Assembly: GCF_002878395.1 (NCBI RefSeq)
Contig: NC_061121.1
Coordinates: 41,921,202 to 41,985,201 of the forward strand
Source of the DNA: Capsicum annuum
Taxonomy: Eukaryota > Streptophyta > Magnoliopsida > Solanales > Solanaceae
DNA length: 64,000 bases
Reading direction: 5' to 3'
Shown: positions 58,355 to 64,000 of the stretch, in pieces
How the letters are laid out: the number at the start of each line of letters is the position of its first letter
Position numbering within the stretch: the first letter of the stretch is position 1
Position numbers and translations under genes: made by a program
Notes under the pieces: model-generated
Seen by the model: the letters and a program-made list of their open reading frames with translations, nothing else
Told to the model about the DNA's origin: nothing
The model's database searches: none

Positions 58355-58921
58355 AAATGCACCTAAGGTGCTCTAGTAGGTCAAGGCAGACTCTAATGAG
58401 CTGTACAAGCCTTTGAGGTCAACCCAAGGTGTGTATAACATCTATAATGCATCTCAATCCTCTCTAACATCAAATTCAAGTTACAAATGCATTCGAACAC
58501 TCCTAAACTCTAATTTTCTTAGGTTTGATTACATAGTTTCATTCCTTGATTCCTAAATTCAACTCTTGATTCTTAAAATTATCAACAACGAGTAATTCAC
58601 CTACTAAGTTGGATAATGAGTTCTTGATTCCTATTACTTTCAACATTTCTTTTCTTTCAAGATTTTATAGTTTTAAATTTGCCATAGCTTCTTAACTCAA
58701 CTTCGTACTTTTTTTTCTTTGAGCCGTTTCAAACAAGAATCCAGTCTGGCCACAAAGTAAGGATTTACACCTTATTATCCACCGGAGTATACGAAACTTT
58801 TAATATTCTCCTCTCTAATTGTGAGGATCACAAAGTTAGATTATTACAAGTGTTAATAAGGAGCTTTACTACCAATAGTTTTTGTTTATTTAGTAGTTAC
58901 AAGGTAATATAAGGAAGCATG
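58355..58921 (+). other. AT-rich sequence before element K coding part
   Basis: No coding capacity or LTR boundary is identified. It may be leader sequence of element K, since it leads up to aaggaagcATG at 58922. I could not find a primer-binding site. Confidence 0.3.
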
Positions 58922-59720
58922 TCTTTGATTGCCTCAGAAAATTATGACTACGACATAGGAGACTATAATTTTGGTGAAATTATAGGGGCTATTAATATAG
59001 CCATGATTGGGATATGGATGAAAATGAGGGATACCACTCTGAAGGAGAGTATGAGATGAATGATGACCCTAGTTCTTATGGTGAGTATGGAGATGAAGAA
59101 GATCCTTGCGATAGCTCTTATGAGGAATAGGGGCTATGTGAGTAGTATTACACTTCCCACTATGAGCCTAGAGGTTGTGTAAGGTATAACCCATTCATTT
59201 ACAAATCTTATGAGGGTCATGGCGCGATTGTACGTAAGAATTGTGAAGTTTCGTATTCCTCATCATGTACTATTATCAAGGTCGAATCAATGTGAATGGT
59301 CATGCTAACTACAGTAGAGGTTCCTCCATGGGAATAAAAGAGCGAGCATCTCAAAATTCTAGGGGTACTACATCTTACTCTTCTTATCCTAGTGCCCAAA
59401 TATATGGAAACAGGAACCAAGGTAGATATGAAGGGTATAGTAGGAGTCAAGACCTTTCTACTCTCCCCATATTTATAAGAGACTCAATTCCCAAAGAATA
59501 TCTTGATTGGTAATGGGAGTGTGAAAGAATATTGATGGATTATGATATGAGAGAAGTCAAAAGCGCTATATGTCCCCTTAAACATAACAAGGTCTAACAC
59601 CATTGTGGTAGGAATCCATAAGGAAGTCCGACCGAACGTGGAGTGAAAGAACTCATTAGGGGTGCCCATATACCAATGAGGTATACCAAGCTTTATAATA
59701 CTGATAAAAGAAGAAATCAT
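58922..59720 (+). pseudogene. gag-like remnant of element K
   Basis: After ATG at 58922 the first part is rich in Y, D, E and G (for example EGYHSEGEYEMNDD in a neighbouring frame). Frame 59265-59513 continues with a Y/S/R-rich stretch and ends in PIFIRDSIPKEYLDW, followed after a stop by WECERILMDYDMREVKSAI. This last block matches the start of the capsid domain in a group of plant gypsy gag proteins (usual form P.EYLDWE...ERIFEYYDM.E..K). The match then fades and no capsid end or zinc knuckle is visible. Confidence 0.55.
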
Positions 59721-60469
59721 CACTCCAGAAAGGTAAGCATGTGTGGTGTTCCGAGATGCCTTTTGTGCTAGATGATTGGTGTTATAGAAACTACATCATC
59801 CCATTTATAGTTGACCTTCTAGGGATACCTCGAGAGCCTCTACTTATTCTAATACTTTTTGGAGGGGTATAGAGTTTCTGAGAGAGTTAAGGTTTCCTTC
59901 AATTGATGTGGGTACTATGAGGAAGTTTGGTCTGATATCTTCCTATTATAACATCAATATTTATGCATGGGTGCCAATTGGTTTGCATAACATAAGGCTC
60001 CAAATAAACAAAATCGGCCTAAGATTTGAAGGACCAATGGAGAAGTCATCTCATTCCAGCCATTCTTCCTAATTCTCAAAGAGATATGACCACTAACTCC
60101 CAGCCTAAAGTAATTGAGAGACAAAATATTTTGGGGAGTAAGAGAGTGCAAGGTAGAAACCTAAGAGAGAAAAATGAGAGATTGTGAGGAGTGAAGTGAA
60201 GGGGTTACCATAAAATTGAGCTAACATTGTTTGTCCTTTTTCTATAAGGATATGTGTATAGGAACCAACATGGAAAGTGGAGAAAAACACATACCAAAAG
60301 AGAAAATGTGTTGTAAATAATTGACAAGGGCAATCTTTAATGCTTCCAAATCTTGTGAAGGACCTTTACACCAAGGTAAATAAGAATATTCTTAATAACT
60401 TCAAGGTAACATAGATAACTATTACACTTTATTACATGTGAATGATGATTCTATGGTAATAGGCCATGT
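59721..60469 (+). other. unassigned part of element K
   Basis: No recognised motif is present. Short frames on the minus strand (59954-60290) look incidental. It may be a scar of lost gag and pol sequence. Confidence 0.3.
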
Positions 60470-62468
60470 ATGAGTAGTAGCTTATCTATATGTGAGTCTC
60501 ATAATTTTTTTCCTCTTGTTGATGATGTACCCATTGAGAGTGTGGAAACACTAGTTGATCCTATCAACGACCTCATTGACGCTTCTAGTAAGTTCAATTT
60601 GGGTCGACCTAGTGTTGAAGCCAATGTGATAAATGATGGTTCATTTTCTTCTGTAAATTGTGTTGGCCAACTTGTGGATGAAATTACTACACTCTTTGAG
60701 GATTATTTTAATTTGATTAAGGAATCTCACGTGAGGGATGATGTTGAAAATATTGGTCAAGTAAATTGGAGTGACTCTTTGAGCATGTCCTTTAGTGAAT
60801 ATCCTATTGTCTGTCTTACTCATAAGGGTGATTATGTGTTTAAAACTTTTTTGGAACTTGATAGTTGTAGTTTTTAGAGTAAACTTACATGTTCTAATCC
60901 TCCTTCATGGAATGATACTTCTCACTTGAAGTATAATATCGTGTTCAAAGATGGTACAATAACTTCTAGTAAACCTAGTGGTGTGAATAATATTAATGGT
61001 GTAGCTCATCTTGAGGGATACAGCCTATATGACAACCATCTATGGTGTTACTACATTCCTTCTAAAGATGTAAATCTCCTCCTTGAAGATGAGAGTACTC
61101 TAAATGAAAATGAATGTGATGTTTTGAAAAGGAATGATCAATTGGATAATGATTACTTTGATTTGCTTGAATATTTAAGAAGCCCAATTAGTTATTATTT
61201 TCAATGAAAATACTTGTGGTTGTGATCCTTTGTAAGACATCCCACCCTTGTTTGATAATTATGAGGATGAATTACTTGATTCTTCTGATGACTTGAGTAA
61301 TGATTCCTTTGGTAATAGTGGTGGTATGTGTCTACTTGAGGATTTTTCCCTTGAAATTGAAAGTATCAATTGTTTGGAAACCGTTTCTTCTTCTACTTTG
61401 TTTGATCCTATTTTTGAGAATACTAATGGTGATGATCTTAAATCTAATAGTGAGTATATATATGGGGACACATTGATTGAAGTTAACTTGAGTGATACCT
61501 TTCTCTACTCTCTATTTGTTTTTGATGATACATATGCTAGTGTGGAGAGTATATCTTTTTCTTTGGGGAAAAGAATGTTGTCTAGAACTATGTCTGTAGA
61601 CACTCTATCTATTTGGCCATGGTGATAAATGTGGTGATTTCTACATACCCAACTTGATGATCTGTCTAGTTGACAAGAAATATTTAGATGGGGATGTTGG
61701 AATTCTTCGCTATAATGGAAAGTTTTTCTTGGAGATTTAAAACCCACCTGATAGACCCAAGTTATGCATGAGAAGCATTTACAACAAAGATAAACATTTA
61801 TCAAGGAAGGGAATTAAAAAAAGGATCCAAGAGAATTCAACATTATCTATTTTCAATCTTGACCAAGGCTTCACTACTTGTAGTTCAAGTAGAGAGTCTC
61901 CTCTTGAAAACACTTTGGATGGATTCCATGCTTGTGATCCCCTTCTCTGTGACTTGTTATTATTGGTGATCCCCTTTCTTAAGGGAGGTTGTTTGAAGGG
62001 AAAAAGTCATACGTTCTTAAATGTTTTGATTACATCCTTTGTTCATACATTAAGTGTTATATCTTTGGAGCCAAATGACATTCTTGTAGATAATAACACA
62101 CTGGATGATGCTTTTACACTTGATTCCTTTCTATACTGCCTTTTTTCTTATGATTATATCTATGCTAGTCTTGGATTTTCTTTATTTAAAGGTAGGGAAC
62201 TAGTTGGTTGGTCAACTTATTTGAATGACAATTCTGTATGGATCTTATGGACTTTAAACCAGTTGAGGCACCACTCTTGATATGGTTTCTTAAAGAGGTG
62301 ATGAAGCAATTGCATCGTATGGCTCTTGAGGTAAAGGTAGTCTTACCTTTTGGATTTAGTGATACCATTATGACCTTTGTGGTTTCCTTACCTATTGATG
62401 ATTCCCATAGCCAATTGCTTTGTGCATTTTTCAATAAGTTTCTAATGTTTATCATGAAGGATCCTTAG
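60470..62468 (+). pseudogene. unrecognised acidic reading frame of element K
   Basis: Five pieces follow one another: 60470-60877 and 60926-61207 in the same frame separated by a single TAG, 61248-61625 in a second frame, 61768-62280 in a third, and 62238-62468 back in the second. Together they would span about 660 codons. The composition is rich in D, S, N, E, L and F with few basic residues; repeated short themes include DSFLYCLFSYDYIYAS and SDTFLYSLFVFDDTYAS (62125-62170 and 61490-61545), suggesting internal duplication. I do not recognise a family. It lies between gag and the polypurine tract, where pol should be. Only two or three frame changes over 2 kb suggest it was once one protein. 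Confidence 0.5.
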
Positions 62469-62619
62469 TTATATCTTAAGTGTGTGAGACCTTGTCATAA
62501 TGCTATGATTATTTGTGCTAAACCTAATCCTTATTTCATAAGTTATTGTATTTGTTGGTCCTTCTTTTGGTTTTGCACAGTTTGGATTCGAGGTCAAATC
62601 CTTTTTAAGAAGGGAAAAA

Positions 62620-63400
62620 TGATATAGCCAAATTTCCTCTGGACTTTCTGATGAGACGCGTATAATACTTAAGGTGCTTGATTACTCATTAGTGCTATTA
62701 AAAGATGTCACATGGATGAAGATTATTATTATGGAGGGCCAAAGGACTTTGGCGAGGTTGAAGGAGTGCAAAACGGGGCTCAAAATCCCCGTGAAAGGTT
62801 CATGCTCTCAAGGCACTTTGGATCGACTTTTGATCTGCTCTAGCATTTTAATAGCAGGTCAAAACATCCCCTAGTAGAACTTTTCTTGCATTTGGATCAC
62901 TTTTGGGCCCTAATTATGTAATATTTAGCCAAACTATAAATATTTGGTAGCTAGGCTTATTTAGTTAGTTTTTTTTAATGATGATGATAAATTCATGAAC
63001 TCCATTGGGAGTTTTAAGTGCTTGAAAAAGACATTGTTGAACCTTGTTTAGAAACGGTAATTGTAAAGGTGTTTTGATTCCTTTGCAGTTAACGTAATCG
63101 ATTAGGTGCTTTGCTTGGTTAATTGATTGACGATTAAACATTTAGTATACCCTTTGTTTGCTTTCAATGTCTTTCATTGTGTCAATCTACCTATCTTTCT
63201 ATCATCTATCCTTTTATCCTTTTCTTTTCGTATTTTTAATTTCGCCAATTCATTAGTGTTTGTGATCTTTTCTCATTTTTGTAGATTACTCTCATATCCA
63301 ACATTTAATGCAATGCAATATTTCAAAAGGCAATTTAAACACTATGTAGAATCTTGTTACAACAAAATTAACAATGTGAGTTGAGGTTCATAGCAATAAC
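62620..63400 (+). repeat. 3' LTR of element K, right end uncertain
   Basis: It begins tgatatagcc right after a polypurine tract. A TATA box (ctataaatat, 62934-62943) lies about 315 bp in. Downstream sequence resembles an untranslated leader. The right end could not be fixed because no partner LTR is in the window. Confidence 0.5.
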
Positions 63401-64000
63401 ATTGTACAAAATTCATAAACGTTATGAAAAAACGAAATTCCAATTTCACCATTACCACGAGAGACCAATTCAGTCCACACTCCACCATTTAAACCATGAA
63501 TAATCTATTAAAAATAAGGAATAATAATGCAAGTGTTCAACAACCAAAAACCTTCAACCCTATTTTAATTAAACACTTAAATATCAAGTAAATTGAAATA
63601 ATAATATAATAATTAAAATAGGGAGTGTCCAACATGCCTTTTTGATGGAAGGAATTTGGGAAAATTTTGAACCTTAACTTTGAAGCTTAAATTCTAGCTT
63701 GAAAACAATATGAAGACTTTTATTCATTTCTCATACCCTTGATGATGAAATTAGTGAGAAAACATTGAGATAAAGCTTGAATTTGAAGTCTTGAAAGCTT
63801 GAATTTTGGGGAAGAACTCTTATTTTGTATTCTTAAGGGTATGGGAGAAGAGAAATCATGTATTGGTTTATGGGTTGAGGGAAAACATATTAGTATTAGT
63901 TATTAGATGATTTAGGAAGTAAATGACTAGTTTCCCCTCGAAAAATAGAAGAGATCGTGCATTTTAGCATCTCTAAGAACATGGGTGTGCCACGCCTTTA
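63401..64000. other. AT-rich sequence, possibly a minus-strand LTR
   Basis: On the minus strand it has the look of a gypsy LTR leader (repeated cttcaa, ttcaagctt motifs) similar in style to LTR J around 39540-39740. No boundary, polypurine tract or primer site is visible, so this stays unassigned. Confidence 0.25.

Larger units (their letters stand above)
58922..63400 (+). mobile_element. pol-less gypsy-type LTR element K
   Basis: The order on the plus strand is a gag-like part (58922-59720), an unassigned stretch, a long degenerate unrecognised reading frame (60470-62468), then the lead-in ttggattcgaggtcaaatcc, a polypurine tract (gaagggaaaaa, 62609-62619) and the start of a 3' LTR at 62620. 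No protease, RT or integrase motif is found, so it could only move with help from another element. The LTR right end is not clear, so the right boundary is approximate. Confidence 0.55.

Overview
This is an AT-rich plant nuclear window, probably from a Solanaceae genome (inferred only from the look of its retroelements). It is almost entirely transposable elements in various states of decay. I see no intact host gene, rRNA, tRNA or CRISPR array. The only host-like genic material is a decayed histone H2A-like tandem array between 2.5 and 19 kb. Every retroelement polyprotein carries stops and frameshifts, so all are annotated as pseudogenes.

Layout. 1-1811: end of a CACTA (En/Spm-type) DNA transposon that contains two related minisatellites. 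1812-2516: piece of a minus-strand LTR that the CACTA element entered. 2517-18950: three tandem units, about 2.55 kb apart, derived from an H2A-like gene. Unit 1 has a two-exon pseudogene and is split by a 10-kb Ty3/gypsy Tekay-type element (A, 4244-14239). Unit 2 keeps an open 94-codon reading frame with the core of the histone fold deleted. Unit 3 has lost the gene. 18951-20564: gene-poor spacer with a 129-bp duplication. 20565-26430: Tekay-like element B (5' LTR, primer site, gag, PR, RT, RNase H, start of integrase). 26430-32530: a 6-kb L1-type LINE on the minus strand. 32531-35220: LTR scraps and the 3' end of element C. 35221-38092: Athila-like remnant H (minus). 38093-39861 and 49341-50394: the two halves of element J, split by element G (39862-49340, minus, Tekay-type with both LTRs). 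50395-55550: Athila-like element E (minus), which joins abruptly to J. 55551-58354: 3' end of element D. 58922 to about 63400: element K, with a gag-like part and a long unrecognised acidic reading frame but no pol. 63400-64000: unassigned AT-rich sequence.

How it fits together. The order of nesting can be read directly: the H2A-like array is oldest, an LTR element and element A landed in it, CACTA landed in the LTR, G landed in J, and the LINE interrupts B. Most stops in element B fit C-to-T change at CAG, CGA or TGG codons, as expected for long-methylated DNA. Elements A, B, C, D, G and J appear to share LTR building blocks, including a GC-rich repeated module. The most unusual points are the H2A-like array, the Athila/Tekay junction at 50394, the repeat flanking both LTRs of G, and the pol-less element K.
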